Shown: positions 35,746 to 46,690, numbered from the stretch's first letter. The stretch is DNA of 64,000 bases from Varanus komodoensis (GCF_004798865.1 NW_025335568.1:9111180-9175179), one strand, 5' to 3'. A program made the numbers and translations. Notes: generated by a model not told the origin, from the letters alone.

Positions 35746-35829
35746 GATGAAGACCTGGTCGTTCCTGCGGGAAAATGCTGCCCAAACTGTGCCCCCAAAC
35801 CCTGCTTTGCATCTGGGAGAGCATATGAG
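35746..35829 (+). CDS. FRAS1: FRAS1 exon E: end of VWC3, start of VWC4
   Basis: An 84-base exon encodes 28 residues: DEDLVVPAGKCCPNC closes VWC3 and KPCFASGRAYE opens VWC4. The acceptor is cttag after a T-rich tract and the donor is gtaacc, slightly weaker than the others. Phase 0 at both ends. It mirrors exon B: a short exon joining the CCPxC end of one VWC domain to the opening of the next. Confidence 0.93.
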
Positions 35830-36179
35830 GTAACCCTCAGATGAAAGCGCCCAAGAACATGACGTGCCTTTGTTCTTCTCCCAGCACTCGGGGCTTTTGT
35901 CAGCATTAAATATATATGAAACCCGTGGCTTCTTTTCTTCCTCCCGGGAAGCCGCAGGCCTTGAAAGGGCTTAGACATAGAAAGGGATGTGTCGAGCTGT
36001 GTTTTATCAAGTGCTGCAGGGGGTGGTTGCCCGGGGGCGGGGTGGATAACGGACGTGGGTGAGAAAGGCCGTGGCTTTACATAGCATAATCAAGAATGCG
36101 TTTCTTGCAGAAAAGGACAGTAGGAACTGTCAGGTTGCTGCCTTAGGGGAAGAAACGGAGATACAGATCTTTATCAGCG

Positions 36180-36295
36180 TTTCCAACATGGTCTCCTCTA
36201 GATGTTTTGGACTGCAATTCCCATCAACCAGCAGAAACAGTGGTCAGGGATGATGGATGCTAATCCAGAGCATTGAGGGAGGGCACCAGCTTGGT
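36180..36295. mobile_element. Palindromic MITE family A copy
   Basis: Tctagatgttttggactgca and attcccatcaaccagc on the left, ggtcagggatgatggatgct and gggcaccagcttggtaaa on the right. Confidence 0.65.
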
Positions 36296-36711
36296 AAAAA
36301 CAGATTGAAGTGTTGTCTCCTTTATTCAGGAGGAAAAAAATACAGGTGCTTAGCTTACAGGTGAGCTCAGATACGGATCCTTGGATAAGCTCACCTGACT
36401 GAGGGATGTTGTCTTAACAGGAAGATTCTAATTTTGTGCCCCAAAGATCTTACCAAAACATACTGGGCGCTTTAGAAGGGCATTTGCATGCAATCCTTTG
36501 CGTGTCACCTCAGAAATTTACCTCGCTGTATTCAGTGGGGCTTCCTCCCAGGTAGCGACTTCAGTCGTAACTGTTTGATAAAGCTCCATTTCCACATTGC
36601 TGCGTTCCATGTTGCTGTGGTCATACGTATATATCAAATGTCAGTGTGGTTAATGCATGTTACAAATAGGAGCCACAGACTGACTGCTCAGCTGACCTTC
36701 AGTGAAGCATC

Positions 36712-36930
36712 TGTGTGGCGCAGTGTCAGACTAGGACTCGGGAGAGCCAGACTCTGGTTTCCACTTAGCCATGAAGCTCAGTGGGTGACGTTGGGCCAGT
36801 CGCTGACTCTCTGTTTAAGCTTCCTTACGGGGTCGTCAGTGTGAGGACCAAATGTTGGGTAGGAGAACCTTGCATGCCACTTTGGCTTCCTTGCAAAAGG
36901 AGGAAAGTGGGATATAAATGTAAAACCACA
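36712..36930 (+). mobile_element. CORE-type tRNA SINE
   Basis: The head is tgtgtggcgcagtgtcagac, the core gacgttgggccagtcgctga and the tail aggaaagtgggatataaatg. Confidence 0.75.
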
Positions 36931-37094
36931 CCAGTGAGCAAAGCCTATCATCAGCAGTATATTTTTCTACAATTTTCTTTCCAAGTTATGCATGGGGGGT
37001 TACATAGTTTCCCCGCTCCTCTTTGTATTTTCACAACAGCCTGGTGAGGGATGTTAAGAGCGAAAGGGAGGGAGTACCTGCAAATTTTATTAAT

Positions 37095-37327
37095 TTATTT
37101 TATTTATTTTTCAATTTATATCCTGCCTTTTTCCTACAAAGGGCTCAAGGCAGCATACATCTCCTCCTCCATCTTATCCCCACAACAACCCTGTGAGGTA
37201 GGTTGGGCTGAGAGTCTGTGAGTGGCCCAAAGTCACCCAGTTGGCTCCATGGCTGAGCGGGGACTAGAACCCGGATCATCTGAGTCCCAGTCCCGTGCTC
37301 TTCACCACTACGCCACACTGGCTCTCA
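37095..37327 (-). mobile_element. CORE-type tRNA SINE
   Basis: The plus reading has atatcctgcctttttcctac at the tail, aaccctgtgaggtaggttgg in the core and ttcaccactacgccacactg at the head. It is nearly complete. Confidence 0.85.
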
Positions 37328-37462
37328 AGCGAAGGGAAATCTCAAGGGAATTTGAACCTGGCTTTTCCTTTTTTGAAGTCCGCAATACTGCAAGCTCTGT
37401 GTAGACACGGGCAGTTGATGTCAATAGAACGATTAATGCCTAATTTTCTTCGGGTTGTGTAG

Positions 37463-37564
37463 CACGGTGAGCACTGGCAGAATGACACCTGCACCAGGTG
37501 CATATGTGACAGAGGGGAGACCAGGTGTTTGAGACAGTCCTGTGCACCACCAGCCTGTGGAAAG
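37463..37564 (+). CDS. FRAS1: FRAS1 exon F: core of VWC4
   Basis: A 102-base exon encodes 34 residues from HGEHWQNDTCTRCICD to PPACGK, with the CxxCxC core of VWC4 and a possible sequon (NDT). The acceptor tgtgtag follows a T-rich stretch and the donor is gtaagt. Phase 0 at both ends. Only 95 bases separate it from exon G. A CORE-type SINE ends about 135 bases upstream of the acceptor. Remembered mammalian FRAS1 has HGEQWSENACTTCICDRGE at this position. Confidence 0.95.
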
Positions 37565-37659
37565 GTAAGTTCTGAGCTGACAAGTCCAGGAGAATTGGGG
37601 GCCTGAGGGAGGGTTGCCCCTTTTTCCATCTCATGAGGCATCTGAATTGTGTGCCCCAG
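37565..37659 (+). other. FRAS1: Intron F-G, only 95 bases
   Basis: Phase 0 intron with donor gtaagt and acceptor ccccag. It is far shorter than its neighbours (about 1 to 6 kb). The frame is not open across it in the coding phase, so it is not simply retained coding sequence. Confidence 0.9.
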
Positions 37660-37851
37660 GGGGAGAAGAAAGTGAGGCGACCCGGAAACTGCTGCGAGGA
37701 GTGTGTGCGTTCCAAGGGGAGCTGCGTGCAGAATGGCACCATCCGGTACCAGGACGAGATGTGGAACGAAACTCGCTGCGAGTTCTGCGTGTGCGACGGA
37801 GGGCGTGTCACCTGCTGGGATGGAGAGTGTGCCAGAGTGGAGTGTGGGCCG
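37660..37851 (+). CDS. FRAS1: FRAS1 exon G: end of VWC4 and most of VWC5
   Basis: A 192-base exon encodes 64 residues. GEKKVRRPGNCCEEC closes VWC4. SCVQNGTIRYQDEMW, CEFCVC and ECARVECGP form VWC5 up to its last third. The acceptor is ccccag and the donor is gtaaga, phase 0 at both ends. Two possible N-glycosylation sequons are present (NGT and NET). It is the longest exon here because no intron splits the start of VWC5, unlike VWC4. RYQDEMW is shared with mammalian FRAS1. Confidence 0.96.
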
Positions 37852-38225
37852 GTAAGAAAGTGGTGGCGTTTTGATCCATCTAAGTATTCATTATGTGTAT
37901 GACCAGCTTGAAGGGTTTCTAGGCTGCCTTTCCGCCCATGCATCCAAGCTGGGACTTTCGTGTTAGTCCAACACAGCTTGCAGAAGGCTGTTCCAACGCC
38001 CCTGTTCACTGCTCACCCCAAGGGACAGTGGTTTCCTGTGGCAAACGCAGATCCTGACTGTTTGAGTTGGGTCTTGGCTCCTCCCAACTTTCCTTTTCCC
38101 TCCCTGTGAAAAGCAGAATCAGTGACTCCAAAGAAGCACAGACTTAACCGTGTCAACAGGAGGCATTCCACCCATTTGCATTATATACCAGGCTGTGGAT
38201 GCAGAATGTGGGTTAAGCTTCATGA

Positions 38226-38275
38226 GGGCAGCCTCCTATGCATATTTAGGCAGAAAAAAGACCCACAACATGTGG
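38226..38275 (+). mobile_element. Palindromic MITE family B, left half
   Basis: Tcctatgcatatttaggcag and aaaaaagacccacaac match the left arm of the family B consensus seen in the other copies. Confidence 0.45.
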
Positions 38276-38639
38276 TGTGGCCTGCACAGCACAGGTAATT
38301 TTCAGTCCAGTGCAGCAGCCCCGCAGGTCCTATCAGTGTTTCGCACTGAAATATGTTATAAGTCAGCAGAAAAGCAGCAGGTAGAATCTTTCTGCTATAA
38401 AGCTTCCCAGCGCTTCTCGCTCGCTCTGTATTTAGAACAGTTGAATCAGTAAACCAGAACCAAATAGAAACCAAGTCTCGAAGGGTTTCATCCTTGGCTG
38501 GGAAAGAATTAACTTTTCTGGTCACATCCCTCTGCTTAAACTGTAACGAGGTCACAGAGGGAAACATGAATCCGTGACAGCAAGGTGGGTGTGCGATTAC
38601 CAAGCATAAGAAACGTGGCGTGAGGGATTCTCTCCCTCC

Positions 38640-39060
38640 CAGCAAATGATTTTGGGTGAATGCATTGGCAGGTAGTGAGTTATTGTCCTCGAGACGCCCA
38701 GATATAAATTCTCAGGCAAATATGGATTATTGTTCCTTTTGCTTCTTGCAAAGAAGAGGGGAAGGGATGCTGTATGTCAACAAGCATTAAATGGCCAGGC
38801 AAATTCTACAATTCTGTGTGATAATTCCCTTTGCAGCTCTTGCTACAGCCGGAGAACAAAATTCTATGCATTTGCGGATCTTTTTAAACCATTTGGGTCA
38901 CTGTAGGTGCTAAAATCTTTTCCTGACCATGGCAGTGTCCTTGTGAGGCTGTGCTTAATACCATCTGTTCCTTCAACATGTATTAAATGATGGAAGGAGT
39001 TTGAGAGGCGCTGATATTACATGGCCATTTCCAGTCCTCTATTTAACGGGCTTTCCAGTT
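38640..39060. promoter_or_regulatory. Candidate conserved non-coding block
   Basis: Unique AT-rich sequence without repeat signatures, including tatggattattgttcc and gtgtgataattccctttgca. Regulatory function is only a suggestion. Confidence 0.22.
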
Positions 39061-39944
39061 GCAGCCTAATTTAAAGAAGGGTGCAGGAAGGCAGAGCAGA
39101 ACCCTTAAAGTTGGGCATTAGCAGTTCATACCTGCACATCAGACTGTGATCAGTCTTCGCGGGGATGGTAGGATGTATTGCACCTCTGTTTTCAATCATA
39201 GTAATTGCTCCTACCCTCATTCTGGCTCAATTCAAGTTTTTCTTTTGACACTCCAGAAAAAGCGTTGCGACTGCTTGTAGCATCGGTGAGGTTCTTAGCT
39301 GCATTTTGTGAACTAGAATGCCAATGAGGATGACAATCCCTTACAGTGGAGCATAGTTTGTATTGGCGTCTAAGCCCAAGAAGTACAGCCAGTTATTACA
39401 AGTGGCCACAAGACTTTTTGTGCCAAAACATGAAGAAAATCCTTCATTTGCAAAACTGTTTTTGCAGCAATTTCATATGAGACGGACAGTTTTTAACCCC
39501 TGGAATCTGTCAGGGGATGCTACCTTCCTTTTGCGGTCAAAATTGTTGCCAAATTGTCACCAGCGGTGGGCAGCAAGGAAAAGGACCCCAAATTTCCTTT
39601 TTAAGTAAGGTACAGTATGTGGGAAAATGCAGTGGTTCTTTTCTTACTGCTGCTGTGTATTGCTCACATGTACTGGTCATTCGATGTTCAGGCCACAGTG
39701 ATTTGTGTGTGATGATGGGGGCTGGAAGAAATGATTGGGGGCATATGTACTCCCTCCAGTCCTCCATGTTGTCTGTCTTTGGTGTAAACTAAGCTAAGTC
39801 CACTTGCATTTAAATGCACACCCCTGAAAGCAGCAGAACCTCCCCCCCCCACCAACTTTCATGGGGTCAAATGGTCCCGCAAAAGTGTAAACATCTCAGG
39901 AAATGCAATTTTCAACTTTACAATAAAAGTAGGGCAAATAAAAG

Positions 39945-40235
39945 GAATATTTCATTTATTAATTAGGGTATTTCTATCCCATCTATTATGGTTCATCTCT
40001 GGACAGCTTACAATATAAAACACCTAATAAATGCATCCTAATAACACATGACTGAAGATAAAAACATAATTAAAATATGTAAACTTTAAAATATCAGGTA
40101 AATAAAAAGGTCTAGACCTGGTGCCGAAAGGCATATAACGTCGGCACCAGGTGAACCTCTCTGGGGAGTGCGTTCCATAGCCGGGGTGCCACCACAGAGA
40201 AGGCCCTCCTTCAGGTGTTCTCTCTCCTGAATATG
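39945..40235 (-). mobile_element. L2-clade LINE 3' end
   Basis: Ggtatttctatcccatctat, then an A-rich body, then cggcaccaggtgaacctctc and agagaaggccctcctt, the reversed C-terminal coding end of this family. Confidence 0.65.
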
Positions 40236-40334
40236 ATGGAAGCGCACAAAATTAAGGATGGTGGAAGAAAGGATGTAGGCTAGAGGGCTTTTTTTCCTTC
40301 TCCTAATCCTGGAACCTGGGGTCTGCTAGTGAAG

Positions 40335-40500
40335 ATCAAGTGCTGAGAGATTTGGGACAGACAGAAGGAAGAGCTTCTGCTCACAGCGCGGTGCCAAACT
40401 CTAGAATTCCTGCTCACAGGTGTGGTGCGGTCAGGAACGCGGCTGGCTTTCGGAGGGGATTATGCGTCTTTGTGGAGCATGGAGGAGCATGCTTCTATGC
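40335..40500 (+). mobile_element. CR1/L2-group LINE fragment
   Basis: Gggacagacagaaggaagag, then gccaaactctagaattcctg and ggctttcggaggggatta, resemble the 18740-18860 element. It is a short degraded piece. Confidence 0.4.
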
Positions 40501-40557
40501 AGCCGCCGCCTGTGGACTTCCCATAGTAATCTGCTTCGCCACTGTGCAAATGACAAG

Positions 40558-40631
40558 CTATATTATACAGTATACAGTAGATATACTATATATGAAATGC
40601 GACACAGTATATATACTATATATGAAATGCT
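40558..40631. repeat. Local AT-rich duplication
   Basis: Two copies of about 34 bases, each ending in tatactatatatgaaatgc, adjacent to each other. Confidence 0.75.
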
Positions 40632-41107
40632 GTGCCTTTGGTTACTCCGGCAAGACTCTCCTTTCCATATTTCGAGGCTCCACACCCAGGGAAAGGGGAA
40701 ACGGCCCCTAACCTGATTTCAGAAGCTAGAGACGTGCGTTCTTCATCTCAGGACATCACGCTGCCCCAGGAATTGCAGGCGATACCGACCATTGCGTGCA
40801 CAATCAAAAGTGGCTTTTTGCACAACCCGCCTGCCGCCGCTGCCCTGTCCCGGCTATCACATTGTAGGCTGGGCAGCAAAAAGCGAGACCGTTGTCTTAA
40901 ACGAGCCTTCTCAGCCCTGGCTCTTGGCAGGCGTGCGCACATTTTTTGGCAAGGAGAGCCCTGCCTTGTACATATTTGTTCCTTGCCTTTGAACTGCAGC
41001 GTGTTCTCGTGTTTGCTTGGCTAGGTAAGAACAGAAGCCAGGAATGTCAACTGTCTGTGCTGACTGCAGAGCACAGAGATTTGTTAATGGATGTTTCAGT
41101 AGTTAGA

Positions 41108-41190
41108 AAGGGTAAAGAGTGGCCATCCTGGCTGGGGGAAGATGGGGGCTGTAGTCCAACACATCCACAGTTTGGGGAAGCTGTTCCAGC
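41108..41190. mobile_element. Palindromic MITE family A, right half
   Basis: Gggggctgtagtccaacaca, then tccacagtttggggaagctg, is the right half of the fold-back family. Confidence 0.5.
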
Positions 41191-41589
41191 GACGTGGTTT
41201 CCAGAAGTGATCGGCATTGCGGGAAGCTTCTCCCCTGAAGGGTAGATGAAACAAACGTTGCTTTCAAAGGACTTGGCGTTGCTGTTTTCTGTGTGGGAGG
41301 GTGGATAGGTGGGTGGAAGGAATTACCTTTCATGCGCACCCCGCCAAAGAAAAATGAGCTTCATTTCAAGCACATGTCCTCCCACGTTGACTTCAGTGGG
41401 TTTCAGTGGGATTCCTCCAACACTGACTGAGGTTTCCTGCAGCAAATACCTGCTGGCTGTGCAGAGTTCATGAGTCGGTGTGGACAGGATAAAGTGCTCC
41501 GTGGACACCTGTGATTGCATTACGCTCCTATCCATTTTCGGGAGGAAGTCCCATTGAACTGCTTTGAAATTAGTTTTGGGTAGATGTGT

Positions 41590-41705
41590 AGGGATGGACC
41601 AGCCTGTTCCAACCTGGTCCCCTTCCGCTGGGTTGGGGAACTGCTCCTAGTATACTGGGAGTTGTAGTCAAACACTTCTGGAGGTTTCCAGGATGGGGTA
41701 GGTTC
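41590..41705. mobile_element. Palindromic MITE family A copy
   Basis: Agcctgttccaacctggtcc on the left, gggagttgtagtcaaacact and ttccaggatggggtaggttc on the right. The centre is reduced. Confidence 0.55.
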
Positions 41706-42059
41706 CACAGAACTGTCGTAACATCTGCATTGGTTTCCAGAGCCTAAGTTCTTGTGCTTGTGTTTAAAGCCTTCCACCACTTAGGACCAGAGGATCTGAA
41801 GGATCCTAGGCTGATGTCCACCTGAGCTGTCTGTATGCCGAGATTGTCTCTCTTGGTTTTCTTTTGCGTGCCTGCACAATTATCTGTTCATAACAATAAC
41901 CCATAAAAGAAGAGGCAGCCTAAACTGGCAAACTTCAGAACGTTGAGTGGCTTGAAAAGGAAAATGCCACCCATGTGAAAGTTGATCTCAGATATGCTAA
42001 GTGCTGATCCAGGAATGGGCCTTCTTGATGCTGGCAGCTTAGGCACAACTCTGTACGTG

Positions 42060-42170
42060 TTTACACACGCACACACGCACAACTCCCAGCATTCCCCGGC
42101 TGCAGAATGCAGTTGTAGGGCTTTCTGTTCTGTCTAAACATGTATAGGGTTCTTCCCCTGGTTATGGATA
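42060..42170 (+). mobile_element. Palindromic MITE family B, mainly right half
   Basis: Aactcccagcattccccggc, then agttgtagggctttctgttc and tgtctaaacatgtatagggt, show the right arm of family B intact. Confidence 0.55.
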
Positions 42171-42654
42171 CTTCTACCCATGGATTTTTAGCTGGCACTG
42201 GTCTTAATATCATTTCAGCAGCAGGAGAATTCTCCTAGAGGTTTAAGATGGTGAGCTTTATTTCTAATTATTGTATGTGTGCTTTGTGTACCTGGATATT
42301 TGGGTTCATACCTGGAGGCATAGGTGTATCTATGTAAACTGTTCCCAACCTAGAACCTTCTTGATTTGTTAGAATACAATCTACACCATCTTCACCAGAA
42401 CGTGATAGTCGGACTTGTAATTCAAAGATGGGGGAGGTCAATGTATGTGTTGGACCACTGACCAGGCCAAGCTGGAATTAAGTCCCTCTTTGCTTATGTC
42501 CACACCCTGGGGAATCCCGAACATGTCACTTAACCTACTTTGTGGGTGGTTCTGAGGATAAGGGATAGCCACAGTGTGGAACTGGCTGCAGGTGTTTGAG
42601 GGACCCTGGGAAGGTCATCCTCCATGGCCCCCTACCTTCCCCTCTCTTGGGGTA

Positions 42655-42975
42655 GGTAGCGTGGCATAGTGGTTAGAGGGTTGGACAGGGAATCTGGGCA
42701 CTCCAGGTTCTTGTCTTTGGCCAGCCGTGGTGCTCCCTGGGTGATTTTGTGGCAGTCACAGACGTATTAGCCACCCTGGGTCCCTTGTAAGAGGAAAAAT
42801 GGTGGGATATAAATACAATGGAATGAAGGAACGAACAGCCCCTCAGTCTAATCCACCTCACAGGGTCGTTGTGGTGACAATAACATTGGGAGGAGGAGAA
42901 TTATGTCAGCTGCTCTGAGTTCCTTTAAAAGGAAAAAGGTGGGGTATAAATCTGTAAACAAATGAATAAACAAAG
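42655..42975 (+). mobile_element. CORE-type tRNA SINE, two joined copies
   Basis: The first copy starts at gcgtggcatagtggttagag and ends near ggtgggatataaatacaatg (42820). A second core and tail follow from cagtctaatccacctcacag to gtggggtataaatctgt. Either a headless second insertion or a duplication. Confidence 0.7.
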
Positions 42976-42979
42976 CCTC

Positions 42980-43330
42980 TTCTCGCCACCATGGTCGCCG
43001 GCTGCTCTTGCTCCGTCTCCTCTTCCTCTGTTGCTACTGTTTGCTCACCTGGCAGCAGAAAGCCGGGAAGCGGGGCGGCAGCGGTGGCATCCGCTGCTTC
43101 TCCGTCGCACCAATGCCGTTGCCTGGGCCGCAGTGAATGGCGAGCGAGCAGGCGGGAGGCGGGGAGGACAGGAAGGCCCCTGGCAGGGGCAGATCCATGA
43201 GCCGCTTTGGTGCCAGCCCTGGGCTCCATGGAGGAGCCCCACAAGGCGCCCGCGGTGTGCGCAGCCCTCATGCTCTGGACCCTGCACAGCCTGGCCATGA
43301 AGCTGGAGCCACAACTCCCTGCCTTTGCTG
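42980..43330. other. CpG-rich block of unknown nature
   Basis: Dense CpG (for example gaagcggggcggcagcggtg) with short open frames, one opening in a good initiation context (gccaccatgg at 42986-42995). I recognise no protein. It may be an intronic CpG island, a decayed processed pseudogene or chance GC-rich sequence. Confidence 0.4.
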
Positions 43331-43581
43331 ACGCAGCACCAGCATTTTGGCCTTCCAAGTGAAGCGGCCAGGGATCGTGTTGCAAACACCCTGGCATTTG
43401 AGCACGCCTACCTTTTGGGGAAGGACAAAGAGTGATGGAATGGGCTGCGAGGCGATAAAGGGAAACAGGATCCTGAAGGCTGCATTCCAGTAAAAAATGG
43501 CCCTCTTCCCACTGTCTTCTGCCCATATCATTTAAAAATGCGGATGCGGGTGTCTTGCTCAGACTGCCTCTTTCTCTGCAG

Positions 43582-43671
43582 GGTGAAGAATTAGTTCATC
43601 TGGAAGGCAAGTGTTGCCCGGAGTGCCTTTTAAGAGCGGCGCCCTGTGTTCACAATGAACATACCAAAGAG
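43582..43671 (+). CDS. FRAS1: FRAS1 exon H: end of VWC5, start of VWC6
   Basis: A 90-base exon encodes 30 residues: GEELVHLEGKCCPEC closes VWC5, then LLRAAPCVHNEHTKE opens VWC6. The acceptor is ctgcag after a clear pyrimidine tract and the donor is gtaagt, close to consensus. Phase 0 at both ends. The preceding 5.7-kb intron is the longest within the cluster. As remembered, mammalian FRAS1 has an extra stretch of roughly 15 residues between this point and the next recognised segment. Confidence 0.95.
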
Positions 43672-44807
43672 GTAAGTAATTTGCAGCAGGGAGAAATGCC
43701 AGGGTGGGAGATGGTTGGGAAATGTGTGTTTGTGCAAAGCAGAGGCACCAGCACATCACAGCTGATACCACCTGACCCATGTGGATGAGAGCTATGCCAG
43801 TGCAGAAGATGGTGCTGGGATAAAATGCAGATTGTAGCATTCAGAAACTTCCTGCAAGTATTTTATTTTCATTTATTTCTTAAAGCAGATTTCCTGCCCC
43901 TGTGGGAGGGGTGGGGAAGATGTGAGCTGGGGCCACATGTGCCCCTCCTGGCCAATTTCATCCACCCTCACTGCTGCCGCCTGCCTAAAATTCAGTGGTG
44001 CAGCAGCAGGAAAAAAGAACCTGCGGATTGTCCTCCCGGCACACCTTATTTTAAAGGGAAATCGGCAGCTCTTTTTCTTGCCAGTGCTGTGCTTCAGGGG
44101 TGGAGGGGAGGCAGTCAGCCTCCCAACTCCTGGAAGGTCCCCACTTCTGTAAGTGTTCAGGGCTGGAGAGCAGGCAACCGCAGCTGGTGGAAAGGAGAAG
44201 CCGCTCCCGTGTATTGGCCCTTCTGGACCGCCTCCAGCAGACAAGCAGAGCAAGCTGTGCCTGGGAACAAGCCCCATAAAGCGCAGTGGTCTGTCTGTCT
44301 TGGTGAATGTGCCCAGAATGAAAGGGTTTCGCATCACGTCCCCAAAGCGCACCAGGTCTCCCCTGCACGGAGAGCATGGAGATGTTGTGGGAGGCGGAGC
44401 CAGGCTGGCAGGAGTGAAGGGGGGCAGCAGACCCACCTCTGCTCTCCCCACGTGTGTAAGGAACACCCAGACAGATGGATGACCTCTGTAATGTCGGGTT
44501 AGTTCACAAATCTGCAAGCAGAGCAGCACAGAGGCAAAAGATGGGAGTGACTGCACCCCGGGCCCGATCCACTCCCCTCTCTCAGCCTCGCCATCTTGTG
44601 CCAGCAAATGCCCAAATTGGCCATGCCTCACATGGAGCTTCTGCAGAACCGATCCCAGGCCTTCCACTCCCGCTAGGAAGTAGCCCAGTGAGGGAAGCAC
44701 ACCTGCGAGAGCGGAGAGCTGCCACCTGTGACTGCCCGTCAGGTGACATCCTGAAGCTAGGACAACGCACGGGACTTAGGATGGCTAAATCCATGGTAAT
44801 ATGCTTA

Positions 44808-44925
44808 CCCCGGGTAGGCAAACTGATGCTTTCTAGATATTTTGGATTGAAACTACCATAAGCCCCAGCCAACACAGCCAGTGGTCGGGGAATAAGGGAG
44901 TGTTGGTCCAAAATGTCTGAAAGGC
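44808..44925. mobile_element. Palindromic MITE family A copy
   Basis: Ggtaggcaaactgatgcttt and agatattttggattgaaact on the left, ggtccaaaatgtctgaaagg and caccaggttttgtacc on the right. Confidence 0.6.
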
Positions 44926-46284
44926 ACCAGGTTTTGTACCCGTGATAGTCCAGCATCAGTGTCCAACGGGATCCATTCCAGCCCCCTGCCAAAGGCCACA
45001 CTGTCCCAGCCACTTGCCGAAGGATGCAAGCGGAGCACTTAGAAATGATCTGGAAACGTTTTCCATCAGTTGCTGGCTTTATCGGCATGGGTTATATTAT
45101 TCAGTGATCTTTTGCAGCACTTTTCCTCCCAGATGTTTACTGTTTTAATTCAGAGTACTGTCCTCATTCCAGCAAGTGAATGATGACATTAAGTTACTAC
45201 ATTTATACAAGTGAGTGACTCCTAGCAGGGTAATCGATAAAAGACAAAGAACAAAAGAAAGATCAATTTTGTCTGAACTGTACCATCCAGGCCTGCATCA
45301 AAGCATTTGCAGGCAGGTGCAATGTCAGTGTTCAGAGCTGCAGAAGAGCCCAATATAGCTGCTTGTCAAGGTGGGTGTGCCAGGAAAGGGAAGATGCAAA
45401 TGGATACAGATATGTAATAGCTGGCTAGATTGCATCCTACAGATTCTTCATTCTGGGAGCCTGGTGGGAGGGGAGGGGAGGGAAGGGGAAGGAATGGAAG
45501 CTGGTATGACAGTCCCAACCAGCTGGGCAACACATTCAGTAGCACTTCTCTAGCCATGCAGATAAATAGCTTCGGGGATACAGAACCAGAAGCCTGCAAC
45601 TCAAGTATGGCCTTTCCCCATATTCTGAAAGGTAAAAGCCCAACTTCTGAACCTAAATTCCTGGCTGCAAGAACTTCAAGCAGAAAGATGGTGCTATTGT
45701 GGGAGGGGTTAGCCCTGGTCTTGCCTGTCTTGCCTTTGGCTTCTCCTCAGCCCCCTCAAAAGCAGCATCTCTACAATGGGACTGGCCCTCAGTTGGCAAA
45801 GGTTGTGACGTTGCTGCTTTCAACTCGCAGTTTCTCATGCTTTTCTCTGGGGCACTGCCTCCCTTCCTTCAACGTATGGTAAGAGGGCCCTCCATTTGGC
45901 TGCATGGGGGCTGTGGACCACTGCCCACAAGGTCTTTCCTGATGGCACCATGGACTTCTCCAGAAGATGCAAAACCAGGGACAGGGATGACCAGCCTAGT
46001 TCCACAAGCCAAAGAAAATTCCACATTGTTCTCCAACTGGGAGCTGCTTTATCTGAAATAGGAGCATGCGTCCACCTTGCTCCGTACTTTACCTGGTAAC
46101 AGCAGTTTCTGAGCTGTGTACCATGGGGTAGTGGGACACTTGAGAAGAGCTCATATGCATATTATTCATGAGAATATTTTAGCTACAGGATCCAGGGAGT
46201 TCCTAATAATGACCTTTTGGGGTAGAGCTGGGGCAGAATGCTGCCCATGTGTCTCGCTTGGTACTCTTCCAGTACAAACAGAAT

Positions 46285-46690
46285 CTGTGTGATATTATTA
46301 TTACAGGCATTTCATGTCTTGCATTTTTCCCTTTTGCAGGGAACCAAAGGCGGTTTACACAGGGCCTTCAACGCATGGGCCTGATGGGCACTTGCCCGTG
46401 GGCCCCATACCAATCTGTGTATGTTAACCCTTGGAAAATGGGAAAACTTCCAAAATTAACAGTGGTTGTAGTTGTCATAGGGGCCCCAGTACACTGCTTT
46501 GCCTGGGGCCCATAATGCTGTTAAGACAGCCCTGGGTTTACATAACCCTCTCTATTTTATCCCAACAGCCCTGTGAGGTAGGCTAGGCTGAGAGGAAATG
46601 ACTGGCTCAAAGTCACCCAGTGAGTTCCATAGTCAAGTGGGGATTGGGACATGGATTCAGCTCTAACCACTGTGCCATGCTGCCTTTCGT
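46285..46690 (-). mobile_element. CORE-type tRNA SINE interrupted by a MITE
   Basis: The SINE tail side ends at 46359, and the SINE resumes at 46535 with ggtttacataaccctc, then agccctgtgaggtaggctag and a head with taaccactgtgccatgctgc. The interruption is a 175-base hAT-like element. Confidence 0.75.
46360..46534. mobile_element. hAT-like MITE, 175 bases, with 8-bp target duplication
   Basis: It starts cagggccttcaacgcatggg and ends gctgttaagacagccctg; the ends are inverted repeats starting CAGGGC. It is flanked on both sides by ggtttaca (46352-46359 and 46535-46542), the 8-bp target duplication expected of hAT transposition. No coding capacity. Confidence 0.85.

Larger units (their letters stand above)
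35830..37462 (+). other. FRAS1: Intron E-F
   Basis: Phase 0 intron with a palindromic MITE remnant (36180-36295) and two CORE-type SINEs in opposite orientation (36712-36930 plus, 37095-37327 minus). The minus copy ends shortly before the acceptor of exon F. Confidence 0.85.
37852..43581 (+). other. FRAS1: Intron G-H
   Basis: Phase 0 intron, the longest in the cluster. It holds MITE halves (38226-38275, 41108-41190, 41590-41705, 42060-42170), an AT-rich unique block (38640-39060), an L2 3' end (39945-40235), a CR1-like fragment (40335-40500), a local AT-rich duplication (about 40558-40631), CORE-type SINE copies (42655-42975) and a CpG-rich block (42980-43330). Confidence 0.85.

Noticed and set aside
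43825-44700. Long open frames on both strands (225 and 275 residues)
   Set aside because: Both strands are open over the same GC-rich DNA and neither resembles a known protein. They lie inside the FRAS1 H-I intron.
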